Counted from the stretch's first letter, positions 33,098 to 45,435 are shown. The stretch is DNA of 64,000 bases from Malachius bipustulatus (GCA_910589415.1 OU342633.1:19692858-19756857); one strand, 5' to 3'. Notes: a model not told the origin generated them from the letters alone. Made by a program: numbers and translations.

Positions 33098-36000
33098 CTT
33101 CTTAGTCCTAACATCGTTGTCGATGTATGGTGATTGATATGGCTGTCACCCGGGGTTGTCTAAATTTCTCAGGACCTGCTGAACGGTCCTTCTCCAGCGT
33201 TTCCGGTCATTTGCTTGCCGTGCTGCGGACGCAAAGCTCGAGTCCACAAGCTTTTCCACCACTTCAGTCCAACGGGTCGGTGATCGCCCACGCTTCCTCT
33301 TTCCCTCAAGTCGTCCTTGTACCATCAGTTTTTCCATGGTATCGTGGCGTGCGATATGTCCGAAAAACTTAAGGATTCGTCCATATGTCAACGATGAGAG
33401 TCTCTGGACTGGCTTGACTTCGTTTAGGATGGAAACGTTCGTTCTTCTGGCTGTCCATGGGATCCGCAGCATTCTCCGCCACACCCACATCTCAAAAGCA
33501 TCTATTCGCCGCCGGTCGGCTGCGCGAATGGTCCAAGTCTCCGAGGCGTAAGAAAAAATCGGAAAAATGAGCGTATTAACCAATTTGATTTTCGTGGTTT
33601 TCGTTATGTTACGATCCTTCCATACTCTGGACAATTGCATCATAGCATTCCGAGCAATTTCTATGCGTCGTCTAATTTCATATTCGCATGAGCCGTATTT
33701 ATGCAACATCGATCCTAGATAAATGAATTTATCCACTACTTCGAAGCGCCCTATACTTCTCGGTTGATTATGATGTTCATTATCGCGGTCAACGATCATA
33801 ATTTTGGTCTTATTAATGTTTATTTTTAGCCCAAAGTCTAAACTCACGACTTCAAGTCTTTGGATCAGTTCTAAGAGCTCTCTTACACTGCTCGCAATCA
33901 AGGTTGTATCATCTGCGAATCGGAGGTTTGAAAATCTTTTTCCGGCAATTTTAATTCCACCATTCCACTGTTCCAAAACTTGTCTCATTATAATCTCACT
34001 ATATACTTTATACAGTAATGGTGAGAGCACGCAACCCTGTCGTACGCCTCTCCGAATATTGCATCTATCAGATAAAGTATTTTCGATCTTCACCACTGCT
34101 TCCGAGGCTTCGTATAGATTTTTAATGAGGGTTGTCAGATGGATTGGTACGCCGATTTCAATTAAAGTACTCCAAAGTTTCGGCCACCTGACATTATCGA
34201 AGGCCTTCTCATAGTCAACGAAGCAAAGATACATTGGAACGCCATACTCCCGAGCTTTTTCTGTCAGCTGTCTTGCATTAAAAATGTGTTCACGGGTTCC
34301 CCGTCCCTTGACAAATCCAGCCTGTTCCTCAGAAATCTGACGATCGATAAAAGCACTTAGACGCGCTTGCAACACGTACAGCATGATTTTACTAGCGTGA
34401 GATATAAGCGCTATTAGGCGGTAGTTATCACAGTTGGTCTTTGGTCCTTTTTTGTGGAGCGGCAATAAGACAGACGTGGACCAATCTTTTGGCCAGAGTC
34501 CCGTTTTCCATATTCTTTGGCAAAGGAAATGCAGGATTCTCAGGCCTCTGTCGTCCAAAGTTTTTAAAACATCTGCTGATATTTGATCGATTCCAGTCGC
34601 CTTACCATCTCTCAGCTTCCTGATTGCTGCCTTAACTTCGTCCAGGAGTATATCCGGCTCCTCTTCATAATCGCCGAGTTCGTCGACAACAGAGTCTGGA
34701 TCGGTATACAGGGTCCCACAGTATTTCTTCCAGATGGAGGCTATCTTATTCAACTCCGTAGCCGGCACATTCTGCTCATCGTGTATTATCCAGTGTCATG
34801 TCTTGAATTTACGAGTAATGATTCGAATTTTCTGAAATAGATCTTTTGTGCTATTCGTTGCTGCATGGTTTTGAACCTCTTCGCACATAGTCGCTAGATA
34901 CGCATTTTTGTCTCTACGGGTTGCACCCTGTATGGCTCGGTTCAGCAAATTATAACGCTCGAGGTCCACAGTGTTATCCAACCCTAGAGATTTGATCTCC
35001 CTTCGTTCACGTATCAACTCCCTTGTTTCTGTTGTTATCCAAGGTTTCCATTTGTTATCTAGGTGTTCGTTTGGCATTTCCTTGAGTGACGATATAACAG
35101 CCGTTTTCATAGTCTGCCATATCTTCTCGGGGCTCTCATTCTCAATATCTTGAACCAAAGGTGCAACTTTGTCCATGACAGAATTGTTAAAGCGTTGAAC
35201 ATGAACAGCATTCAATGGGGGGAGCTTTCTTATTTGTCTTCTTTGACAGTTTTTGAATCTGGCGAAATATTCGCACATCAGAAGCTGATGATCACTTCCG
35301 CAGTCTGCCGATGGCAGCGTCTTCGCCGCTCGAACAGAAGCTCTCCAACGCTGCCTAACTAAGATGTAATCAATTTGGTTTTTGTACTTGCCATCCGGTG
35401 ATCTCCAGGTAAATAAACGTCTTTTGTGATGTTCAAACATAGAGTTTACAATCGCAAAGTTGTTGTCAATGCAAAACTGAATAAGTCGTTCACCTCTATT
35501 ATTACGGTCTCCTAGGCCAAATTTCCCGACCACTTGGCGGAGATGGTTTTCGTTCACAGTGCTACCAATTTTTGCATTCAAATCCCCTACCAAGATAAGG
35601 ATTTCCTTATTTGGTATCCTATTTATTGCAACTTCAACCGCTCCATAAAACTCCTCAATCTCCTCATCTTCTGCATCTGAAGTGGGCGCATACAGCGATA
35701 GGATGTTTAAGATGCATGGCTTCGCATTTATTTTTAGCGAGCAAATTCTCTCGTTAATAGGTTCGTACCCAAGAACATAGGGGCTGAGTCTATTTGATAT
35801 CAGGATGCCCACACCATGAATGTTCCTGTCTTCAGTACCGGAGAAATAAACTGTATACTCAGATGATCTGAAATGTCCCCTATCATGCCAATGTGTTTCA
35901 GAGATGGCCGCCACATCAATCTTGCACCGTTGAAGTTCCTCCTGGAGCAGCTGAAGTTTACCCTGTTGGTTAAGCCCACGTACATTCCATCCTGCTATAC

Positions 36001-36430
36001 GTATTCTTTGCTGCTTTTTCCTGGTCGCTAATTTTGCATGGGAAGCCCAGCTGTCCACATTCCCATGCCCGGTATCTGATTTGCCACTCTCTACCCCGGA
36101 CGCAGAAGAGCGCCGGTTGCCAACCGGGTCGCATGGCCTTCCGAGGCCATTTTCTGTCGACATACCATACTCAATTCTCGTGGGATGACCTAAGTCCTTT
36201 AATCGGGTGGTTTCCCATTGCCTTCCCAATCCTATGCCGTTGATGGTTTCTTGACCATTCATCCGCCTTTGAGGAGGATTTCGCCTCCTCAGGACAGAAG
36301 GGTGCCCTTCATCTCCAAGCTGAAGATGTTGAACGCTTATCCCGGCGAACACTCGGTCCCCATCTGCGTTAGCCACCTAAAGTGTTGCCCGTCTTCTACC
36401 ACGTGGAGGTGCAGATTGGGATTTTACATG
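33098..36430 (-). mobile_element. Nearly complete RTE-type non-LTR retrotransposon, 3.33 kb
   Basis: The element is bounded by a perfect 10-bp duplication (AACAGAAGTT). On the minus strand it has a short 5' leader (36430-36263, including CACCTCCACGTGGTAGAAGA), one long ORF with endonuclease then reverse transcriptase, and a 48-bp 3' trailer ending GTTAGGACTAAGAAG with no long poly-A. One ORF of about 1040 codons, a short 3' end and a variable target duplication are typical of RTE elements, whose ORFs are often annotated in insects as craniofacial-development-protein-2-like. Intact ends and only one obvious lesion make this one of the youngest insertions in the window. Confidence 0.85.
33146..36262 (-). 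pseudogene. RTE endonuclease-reverse transcriptase ORF with one internal stop
   Basis: The start is taken as the ATG at 36262. A longer frame to 36376 would need a GTG start. An AP-type endonuclease spans about residues 88-310: GWNVRGLN, ISETHWH, LVGDLNAKIG, QIDYILV and SDHQLL. The reverse transcriptase follows: LPLHKKGPKTNCDNYRLIAL, EEQAGFVKGRGT, motif A CFVDYEKAFDNV, motif B GVRQGCVLSPLL, motif C FADDTTLIAS with the catalytic Asp pair, and NINKTKIM. The C-terminus is the usual RTE tail (TRWTEVVEKL, RKRWRRTVQQV). Codon 489 is TGA (34796-34798), between the two domains and in the same frame. No frameshift is seen, so a single base change may be the only disabling lesion. The linker after the stop looks slightly short for the family. 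Stop readthrough is possible but unsupported. The enzyme nicks target DNA and primes cDNA synthesis from its own RNA. Confidence 0.88.
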
Positions 36431-36440
36431 AACAGAAGTT
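36431..36440 (+). repeat. Target site duplication, right copy
   Basis: Exact copy of 33088-33097. Confidence 0.75.
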
Positions 36441-37552
36441 ACATGATCTCAAACATCTATTATTTCACATCAAAGAGGTTCTAAACTTCGTTAAAGAAAG
36501 ACTAATTTATTAACAAAATTACTAATAATACACCAAGTGTACGTGATTCCTCGTTCCTCTGTAAATATTTTCAAATCTGATGTAAGTGCCGAGGGTGGAT
36601 TTACTGGAGATGTTTGCGTAGTGTTAAAAGTTATCCCTGCAACATGCCGGATTGTCCCGTTGAAGTCAAGATTATTCTGTTTGGCATTCGGCACACGATT
36701 CAGACTTCTGTTGTTACATTTAATGTAAGTAGAATATTGTAGATTAGGTACCTACAGATATTACCTACAGATATTACAGAAGGTGTTGGACTGGACCAGC
36801 GTGACATATCAGTCATTTCAACAAAAATTTTTGTTTGACAAATTTGGACAATTATTGAATGCCGTTTGAATTTTATGAAAATTCGTATTTGGTGCTGATG
36901 TCAAATTTTTTTATTTTGTCATAACTTTTTTCTGAAGGGTGGAAAAACGCTAATTTTGGTTGGACAACCTTGAACAAAGGATTACCGTCTACATTTTATT
37001 AAAATTGACACTTAGGGGTGTCAATTTCACTAAGCAGCTTCCAGCTACCATAACTATAAGCGTAACTGAGTAGTATCTATATGTATATTGGGGGATCTAT
37101 TATGAAAGCAGTAAGTTTCCCAGCTGCTGGTTTTCTCCTCGGAGGAAAATTTTCTGGACCGAACAATAGGCGAACAATTTTATGACTAGCATATAAGTTA
37201 CTTCACTCCTTCGTGAAGTATTCACTCTTTACTAGTTCACGTTGGTCCAAATAAAGAAATCGGAATTGCGGGCTTTAAACTCAATTCAAAAGAAACAAAA
37301 TGGCTTGCAGTCAGTTGATAACAAATCACAATGGGTTGCTTATTTTAGATACTGAAACGGATGTCAGAATATAAAAATATAAAAAACAGTAGCGGATCGT
37401 GGATTTCAAAATTAGCAAATTGTAGATTCTATACAGGACGAAGTCCGGTCAGCTCGATTTTTTTTGCAATGTACGTAGGCGCGTTCACACAAAGTCCTGT
37501 CAGCTCGAAAGCTCGAAAATTCGATTTTTAAAATTCCAAAACAATTTAAAAA
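36441..37552. other. Intronic DNA, no gene
   Basis: TACCTACAGATATTACCTAC (36749-36768) is a short direct repeat. From about 37430, GTCCGGTCAGCTCGA and GTCCTGTCAGCTCGAAA phrases match the dispersed motif found again at 54170-54590. The 3' part may be the decayed 5' region of the pseudogene that follows. Confidence 0.4.
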
Positions 37553-38722
37553 GTTGTTTTTGACGGATACCCTGAAGATCCGCCTCGCTCAGGAACAAAA
37601 TGTGCTGAGAGGCTTCGCCGAGGAAAGATGCATCATTCAGCTGACATTATTTTCGATGAAACAACAGTTTTTAGGGATATCGACCAAGAAAATTTCAACC
37701 AAATGTTAACAACAAAAGAAGATTAATCAACATTCTGAAAAATCGTTTTTGTCAATGTAGTAGTTATGTATTATTATAGAAGACGCTGATATTGATTTCG
37801 TCCGCACAGCAGTATCTATGTCCTCAGAATTCGATCTAGTTTTTATTGTTGGTGACGATATTGATCTACATACTTGCTATTCTCCCAGAACTCTGAAAAC
37901 AACGTCACTAATGTTTTTCTCAAAAAACTTGGAAAAGAGTTAGAAAAAAAACGAGTTCGACTCTTCAACCGCAGCTTTAAACACAAGGAACTTGTCGACC
38001 ATTTAGTTTTTACACATGCTTTTTCTGGTTTGTGATACCACATCAGCTATTTTTGGGCATGGTAAAACAAAATTGTTTCCAGCGTTGAAAAAAAATCATC
38101 TGTAAAAATGTTGTACTACTTTTAATAAAAAAAACCGAACCACGAACTGATTGCGTCAACAGAAAAAGAAGTCTTTATTGCTCTCTATGGCGGAAACAAC
38201 GAAAAATCATATGACGAAATTCGTTTCAACTTTTTCTCCCGCATGGGACAAAATCGGATCTTACTTCTTTACCACCATCAAAGTCAGCTGCTGAGCAATA
38301 TTCATTTCGAACTTTTTTATCAAATACAAACATGGCTTGGCAATATCTTGGAAGCGGAAACCTGGGGCTGGAAGAGAGTGAAGAGACATACATGTGAATT
38401 AGAACCCATAATGAGCACCAAAGATCCAATTCCATCTTCATTTCTCAAGGTGATTTCGTGTGCATGCACAAAAGATTGCGGGGCAGCTCGTGGCTGCAGA
38501 AAAGCAGGACTAAAATGCTCTGCAGTGTACAAGAACTGACCAGGTCAAAATTCTTTAAACGTCGCAGTTATCACTGACGACAGCAGAGATGATGAAGACA
38601 TTTACGTTTGTTTGTTGCCTCGCTATAGCCGAGCTAAAAATGCAGACAAAATTTCTTGTGGAATATTAAACACAGACAATGAGGAAGAGTCTGGCTCATC
38701 AAAACGTGCTAGAAAAAACTAA
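37553..38722 (+). pseudogene. Decayed copy of a multicopy insect family with a Cys-rich CXC-like tail
   Basis: Fragments in order, in shifting frames: VVFDGYPEDPPRSGTK then a basic stretch RRGKMHH (37553-37640); EDADIDFVRTAVSMSSEFD and LVFIVGDDIDL (37782-37856); FLHMLFLVCDTTSAIFGHGK (about 38010-38070); FIALYGGNNEKSYDEIRFN (38173-38232); YQIQTWLGNILEAETWGWK (38320-38376); the Cys-rich ISCACTKDCG with CRKAGLKCS (38451-38520); and SGSSKRARKN ending at TAA 38720-38722. This order matches large uncharacterised multicopy proteins of hemipterans and other insects that I recall ending in a tesmin/TSO1-like CXC segment, with a middle resembling a PIN-type nuclease fold (the VGDDIDL acidic motif). The function is unknown; transposon association is suspected because of copy number. 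This copy has several stops and frameshifts and cannot encode the protein. Confidence 0.6.
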
Positions 38723-41025
38723 AATTCTAATTTTGACACTTGTAAAAGCACAGTATTTTATTAATTTAACAAATATATACTAATTGTACTTTGTTTAACG
38801 GGCTAGTATTTGATTTTTCTCTCAAAAATACACTCATATGTTTTTTACTGTGTTAGGCTCGGTGTTATGTAGGTACAATTTAAAATTGTACAGCACCGAC
38901 ATACACATGTTTGCGCGCAGATTACCGGAGACTGGAGACCTACCGCTGCACAGGTAATTGACTGTTCTTCAAAAAACTACTTGGGCTTTCCAGCGGTAAA
39001 ATGCAGAAAAAATAAGTAATTTACAAAAAACCTTATTCTAAATACAAATTTTTCACTTTAAAAATCTTTTTTAAAAATTTATCAGCTTAACAAAAAAATT
39101 ATGGGTATAAAAAATGTAGGTACCTAATTCCATAACGAAGAAAAGGATATAATGTAATTTGCTTATGTGCGACAAATAGGAGCCGAGATATTCGTGAAAA
39201 TATGAAAAAACGCTTTTTTGCATAATTTCGCAAAAAAAGTTCGCATGGTGCTGCAAATTTGGATTTAACATCTCTTAATGGTCCTCTATCGAATTTCGTA
39301 TAGTACGAAATTTGGGCGCGGTGACGAAAACTCAAAATACCATTCTACGGGCCTATTATTAATTGTTGCATTTTTGAATTCTATTCAAACCTGAAATTAC
39401 TATTTGACTTTACCTGAACACAATTTTTTATAACAATACATATTCACCTTCAAGATCTTTCAATACCTTTATTATTTTATTTTATTATTAACCTGATAAC
39501 TTGAGGTAGGTATAGTACTTAGATATACCTACCTACTTTTTTTCTCACATAAATTACGGTGAGAATAATTTTAATTTTCCATTTATATCATTGGTTTTCT
39601 GTCACAGTTCTAGTTCTTTCCTAAAAATTACAAATTTCCAACTTGATTCTCTTCAGTTTAAAATGATCGAGATCAAGGCTAAGGATAGTAATATGTGGGC
39701 TGTTCCACCGATCAGGATGAATTCACCTTTATCAAGCAAACTCATGAATGTATTATACGCGATGCCACTCCGTTTAGAAATAACAGTCACGTTCTAATTT
39801 GAATTTCCAAATTACAGGAATAATATTTAGAAAGGTGGAACTGAAGCCTGAATGGAAACAAAAAATTGTGATGTTTTGTTTATATTTAAATTAAACAGTA
39901 GAACGATTACTTTAGTCAAACAATAATTCTATGATGGTGGATAATTTGTTTAGTTCTTTGATAAATGCTTCTTTGGTAAGTAGAGAGACTTAGTTTCCTA
40001 ATGAAATAATCCACTAATCTCTTTATGACTAAAGTTTTCGAGAGCAGTGTAATATTTATTTTACTACAGAAATAACACATTAATAATAAGGGTAGGTATA
40101 GGTACCTAAACCTAAACAGTAAAATTTCTTGTATCTAATAAGAAATAATCGACATAATTTAGAAAGGTTTACATTTAATTACACGAGATAACAAAAGTTT
40201 GGTAATAAGTAGGCATGAGAGTATAAATTTCACTAAACGGCTTCTATAAGTATAACAGGAGTTCCTGAATATTACAGAACTTCTCGAGGAGTCATAATAT
40301 ATTCAAGGCCTAGTTTACGTGGATATAGCTATTTAGTATGCAAATCCAACAAATTTGAAACTCTTAAGCGATCTACGGTTATATGCTTATGCTTTCATAC
40401 TGATACCCCGCCGGTAGGTACAATCTGCAAGATACAGCGATAACGTCATGTACTAGAAAGTAAGACGTGCTCTCACTTTGAAGTAAGATTAATAATTAAT
40501 CAAAGTCTGCTTCTATCATAAAATTTGGGATTACCTATCCGGAGCATTATGCGATAACAGAGGTATGCGAGACTTAATTCGATCTTCCAATCATCCGAAA
40601 TGGAATCTGACATTAACTTTAGGTGGGACGAACGTCTTTGTTGATTGTAGTGTTAAATTTGCTTTGTTGTTCGGTTCGTCCAAAAGAAAATAGAGAATGT
40701 AAATTTCACTTTCTTTTATTACTAGTGAACTTTTCACACTCGAGTTGATTGATAACCAGCTTTCAAAATAAGTAGAACTTACTCCTTTTGACGATTTGGA
40801 AGCTATTAAATGAAGTCTTCAATGACCAAGAGCGGAGACGATTTTTTAATAAATCTCTCTTATTAAGTACGAATCTGACTAATCTTTGTAAAGTCTCTTG
40901 AACTTCGGACTCTTTTAAGGATTTAGCGTCTCGAAATGGCAAAATTAAAATCCCTCTTTGTTGTGAAACAATAATTAACACCGATCAAGACAAATGAGGA
41001 ATTATGAAATCTTTCCATTTGATAT
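38723..41025. other. Intronic DNA, no gene
   Basis: AT-rich, with no recognisable ORF. A perfect short inversion, GTACAATTTAAAATTGTAC, lies near 38873. TACCTA-type repeats cluster at 39500-39540. Confidence 0.45.
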
Positions 41026-41340
41026 TAAAAACCTTCTTGCGCATCAATCGCATAAAAATGTATTTTTATGCCAGTCAATTTTACATAATTTCACCGCTTT
41101 TTAAATTGGCTTTCTGAAAATGTTCATCCTCATAATTTCACATTACTGCTATAGTTGTCTTCTGTTGAAAATGCAGTCCAATATCTTGAAAACATGCCCT
41201 ACAATGCATATTAGAGTTTAGCAATTTTGACCCCTTTTCTATATCTACGTTAATAGCAAACTAATAATAAAAACGCCAATTTTGTTGACAAAGCTTTTTG
41301 ACAACAATTTTTTTTTACGCAGTATTTTACCATGCAAAAA
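41026..41340 (+). repeat. Diverged unit P copy (5' part)
   Basis: It starts AACCTTCTTGCGCATCAATC like unit P, then TTCACCGCTTTTTAAATTGG and a degraded version of the next module (ACTGCTATAGTTGTCTTCTG). The remainder is lost. Confidence 0.65.
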
Positions 41341-42391
41341 CTACCGACAGAAATTTTATTGCTCTAACCTTTAGGGGCCCCCCAAGCATTAGCCGTCATC
41401 TTGAATTTGACGAAGAATGATTTTTGCTCAATATCTCGGTCATTTTCAACTTTCCGGGAAAAATAGTAAGGACTTAAGTTATTGCAAATTTGATTCTCTA
41501 CAACTTTAGAATCAACTTGAGGAACACAGCTTTGTGACTAGCTCCATCTCTGTTTGGTTTACTGAGATTCGCAAGGTAAGTGCTTTTTCAGTGAACTGTG
41601 AAATGGTAGTGAAAAAAATTTCAGATTTCTCTGGGAGAAATTGACATACCTATATAGAAAGTTATTGTATACTTTTCAGTCGTCAGATGGCATTTGCCTT
41701 GCAAGTCACTATGTTTCCGACAAATCATTATTTGCTTATATGCTTTGATTTTATTTCTGACCGGTACACTTCCCTAGTGGTGGTGATGTGACAGACTGAT
41801 GAGATGGAAATAACCATTGAAACATCGATGTCTCTGTCTTCACCATACCGTTAAGGTCATCATACAAGAAGGTAATTTAGCCCCAATTAGATTAAAATTA
41901 TTAATTCCAGTGGCGTCCCGGAAGACATCAGTCTAACTAATATTTTTGATTAAAAAATTGGGCGCCACTGACTTTTTTTAATTTGTATTTTTTTTCGAAT
42001 TAAGCAACTAGAAATACAACTATTTTATCTCTTGAGTTTTTTTCATATCTTGCTTTGTTTTCGAGAAAAAAAATAAAAGTTTGACACCCTGTATATATCT
42101 TGAAAAATATGCATTTTCGGACCCATATGTTTATTTGAACTTTTCTTCTTAAAATCACTCAAGGAAGCACCCCTTGGAATTTGGCCCCGTACTTAACTAA
42201 CACCCTGTATAATTCATTATTACGAGTATATCAATTTGTTTCATAGTAACAAGAATTGTTTATTGGCGCGATGAGTGTACCCTGGGAGATATCCTCGCAG
42301 AGCATATCGAAATTCATATATGTGTTTAAAAAATTGTGGGATAGATTTATAGCTACTGAAGTGAAACTGCAGTTAAAGAAAATCTAACAAC
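41341..42391. other. Intronic DNA with orphan element ends
   Basis: GACACCCTGTATA (about 42082) and AACACCCTGTATA (about 42200) are right-end motifs of CAGGGTGT-type elements whose other ends I could not pair. The block CTTCTTAAAATCACTC resembles the end of the MITE at 2615. No gene. Confidence 0.45.
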
Positions 42392-43365
42392 TTAAGCTAA
42401 ATGTTCGAAATGACGACTTTCCCGCTGGAGGCATAACCTCAACCTCGACTCACAGGCTCTAGACACTGCCCTGAGGACTTCTGGTGATATGCCACGGAAA
42501 GCCGCGCGAATTCTCTCCCTCATATCTTCGACAGTAGTTGGTACCATTCTGTAAACCTCGTCCTTGATGTCGTCCCAGAGGAAGAAGTCGAGGGGAGTGA
42601 GGTCTGGTGATCTTGGCGGCCACCTCACAGGACCCCCACGACCAATCCAGGAGTTCGGAAACGTTTCATCGAGAAATTTCCAGACGACACGGCTATTATG
42701 TGCAGGAGCTCCATCATGCTGGAAAACCATCTGTCGTAGAGCGTTTAAAGGGACATTTTCTATGAGTTCATCCAAGTCGTCATGAAGGAACCTTAAATAA
42801 CCGTTGCCGTTCATGTGCCCCTCGATGAAATAAGGACCTAGAAGGTGTTCTCCAAGAATGCCTCCCCAAACATTCAGCGACCATCTTTGCTGGTGGTTTA
42901 CCATCAGTAAATAACAAGCGCATAAGAAATGATTCATCTTGGTCGATTTTGTCGATAGCCCACATGCAGAAATCCCGCCTCGTTTGAAAATCTTGAGGTA
43001 GCAGTTCTCGGTGCAGTTGAATCTTGAACGGACGGAATTTGTACTTCTGAAGAACACTATGTACGGAGCGCGTTGAAATATCGTGGTTCCTACTGATTTC
43101 ACGGACGCTAGTATGAACATTTTCAATAACTGCCTCCAGAACTTGCTGTTCATTGTGTTCGGTCAAAACTGGCTTATTTCTAATTCTCCTTGCCCGTTTC
43201 ACACTTCCAGTAGTTGTAAAATCTCTCCAACACTTTTTGAAACGCACGTTCATGTGTTCTGCGCGGATATCTCGCAGCGTACACTCGTGACGCCAACAAA
43301 CAGTTTTGTTTACATTCTCCAAGAATAAATATCATGTCAACCATTTCTTCTTGACTGCGGAGCAA
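42392..43365 (-). pseudogene. Mariner-type transposase (DUF4817 group), frameshifted and internally deleted
   Basis: The N-terminal helix-turn-helix starts near 43365 (SQEEMVDMIFILGECKQN, then RVYAARYP). A frameshift near 43210 moves the frame to TTTGSVKRARRIRNKPV and LQKYKFRPFKIQLHREL. The first catalytic Asp is in MRLLFTDG near 42915. There the gene jumps directly to VNHQQRWSLNVWGGILG in another frame: about 25-30 residues normally between these motifs are missing, which is a deletion plus a frameshift. The rest is intact: FQHDGAPAHNSRVVW, WIGRGGPVRWPPRSPDLT, PLDFFLWDDIKDEVY, ending RHFEHLA and a stop at 42392. By my count 41 residues separate the second and third catalytic Asp, so DD41D spacing. 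The family cuts and pastes DNA at TA sites. This copy is dead, and terminal repeats were not found next to it. Confidence 0.88.
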
Positions 43366-44089
43366 TTTTGCAACATTTATTTTATCAGAAATGACTAATG
43401 ACTGATGCTGTTGCTGTCTAATTATTTACATTGAAAGTTACCCTTCTTTTGTTTTCTCATGAGTATACTTGGGTACGCGAAACGTTCTTCGACATTTGCA
43501 GTTCAATTCTCTTTTTCTCCAAAATTTTGTCATGCAATGTGTGAGTTGTTTGGTAGCAATGGAAAATTTGGGGTTGCGGCTGTACAGCGCCGTATTTTTT
43601 TTTTTGGGGGTATAATTTGAAATTTTCGAAAAAAATAACAACTTGCCAAAGTCAATCAAAAACTTTCTTTTTTTTCACAAATTATTGTCCAAAACAAAAT
43701 ATTGTGAAGGTACACGAGGTCTTAACCTGTCCCTCAATACAAAATTTAGCCATCGACGTTATTTGGTTTCTCTAAAAAAAATTTCAAAGATGGGGTGAAA
43801 TTTTGAAAGAAAGGGTTATAACAGCGAAACTGCTAAAGTTAAGTGTATAACATGCTAGATAAAAAAAACAATACTTTTCGAGTACTTTCCAAATCGGCAA
43901 TAAAAAAATAGGGCATTCTATTAAAAAAAAAAAACATAAGTTTGGTACGCCACTGGAATACGGCACGCCACTGGGGACCAGAAAAAATTTAGGAACATAG
44001 CGACGGTGATTATGCACAACGTTGCTATTTGAATTTTTTCGATAGGTTTTATCGTTTACGAGCTATGGACCGAGGCGTCTTAGGTGCCA
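43366..44089. other. Intronic DNA, no gene
   Basis: AT-rich, with no recognisable coding region. Two copies of a TACGCCACTGG / CACGCCACTGG phrase lie at 43945-43975, like the CCACTGG box of unit P. Confidence 0.4.
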
Positions 44090-45435
44090 CACCCTGATAG
44101 AAATTTAGCAATTTTGCCTCTTTTCCTATGCACGCTAAAGGGGTGTTTTGAAAAAGTAAAATTCACGATTTTGGATAAATAACCGCCATTTTTATTGTTT
44201 GATTTGTGAAAATTTCCAGGGTTAGAGATTGTTAATATGACTGTCTACCTACCATGAAAACTTAAATTCAATTCTTTTGAAATTGTGCTCATAAATAGTT
44301 ATACTTACAGATTTTTTTTAATCCCTTCCACCATTGGGATCTTGAGAAGTAGCAGCACAGATACAGGGTCGGTTATATTACATAAAAGTTGCCTATTTTG
44401 ATAGGTACTGAATGAAAATCAGTAAAAAAAATTCGTTTTCAACATATGGCGGAAAAACTGAAAATCGTGATGTTCTTCTTCGCCCAGTAGGTATCTTTGT
44501 TTGTTTAAAAGATGACTTGAAATTTGGCACACAGGCAAAGGGTAATATTTTTAAATAGGCTAGAGTTCTTATGTCTTATACAGAGTGTTCCTTTTCAAAG
44601 ATACGGCACCCAACTTTTGCTTTTCTTATGACAGCCATTTTGGATTTTGACAGCATTTAAGAGTGCGTAAAAAACCATTCAAGTATCATGTATCACATAT
44701 GTCTATCAAAAAATAAAAAAATACTGAAAACCGGTTTTTCTTTTTATTAATTATTTTATTATATTTATTTTATTATTTTATTTTATTTTAACTGGTTTTC
44801 CCTAGGTATTTTTTTATTCTTTGATGAGTAATTATGACATGTGATACATGATACTTGAATGGTTTTTTACCCGCTCTTAAATGGTGCAAAAATCCAAAAT
44901 AGCTCTGTAAAGGCACACCCTGTATAAAACATAATAAGAATTCTAGCCCATTTAAAACATTACCCTTTGCCTGATGTATGCCAAATTTCAGGTCATTATC
45001 TTATAAACAAACAAAGATACTGGGCGGAGAAGAAAATCACGGTTTTCAGTTTTTCCGCCATATTTTGTAAACGAATATTTTTTACAATTTTTTTTTTACT
45101 TATTTTCACTCAGTATCAAAATATGCTACTTTTATGTAATTTAACGGACCCTGGTAGCCATTTTTACCATTTTCTGACCTACGCCCCTGGTTTATTATTA
45201 GAAATTATGAAAGTTTTTACACAGGCGTTCAAAAATTAACAATATTTAAAAAAAATCAATTGGAGGCCATTTTGAAACAGCTCAATTGATTTAGCTCAAA
45301 TGTAACACTAGACTACTTCTTATGGATGTCTTCTTACTCCTACAAAAATTTCAGCCCCTAAATTGAAAACTGCGACCTGAAATGATACCCCAAGAACGCA
45401 TTTTTGAGAACTTTGCAGCGACACTGTTTTATTGG
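44090..45435 (+). repeat. Old unit P copy split by a foldback
   Basis: Unit P blocks occur on both sides of the foldback at 44364-45153. To the left are GCACGCTAAAGGGGTG, CCGCCATTTTTATTG and GTGCTCATAAATAGTTAT. To the right are TAGCCATTTTTACC, ACGCCCCTGGTTTATT, GGAGGCCATTTTGAAAC and AATTGAAAACTGCGACC. The left part ends and the right part resumes at adjacent positions of the unit. Divergence from the palindrome arms is substantial. Confidence 0.65.
44364..45153. mobile_element. Foldback MITE, 790 bp, TA-flanked on the left
   Basis: The left end CAGGGTCGGTTATATTACAT pairs with ATGTAATTTAACGGACCCTG at the right end. Inner arm pairs include ATATGGCGGAAAAACTG with its complement near 45050, and AAGTATCATGTATCACAT with its complement near 44840. 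A second CAGAGTGTTCC / CACACCCTG pair lies nested at about 44581-44922, so there may be two foldbacks, one inside the other. No ORF. Confidence 0.7.
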
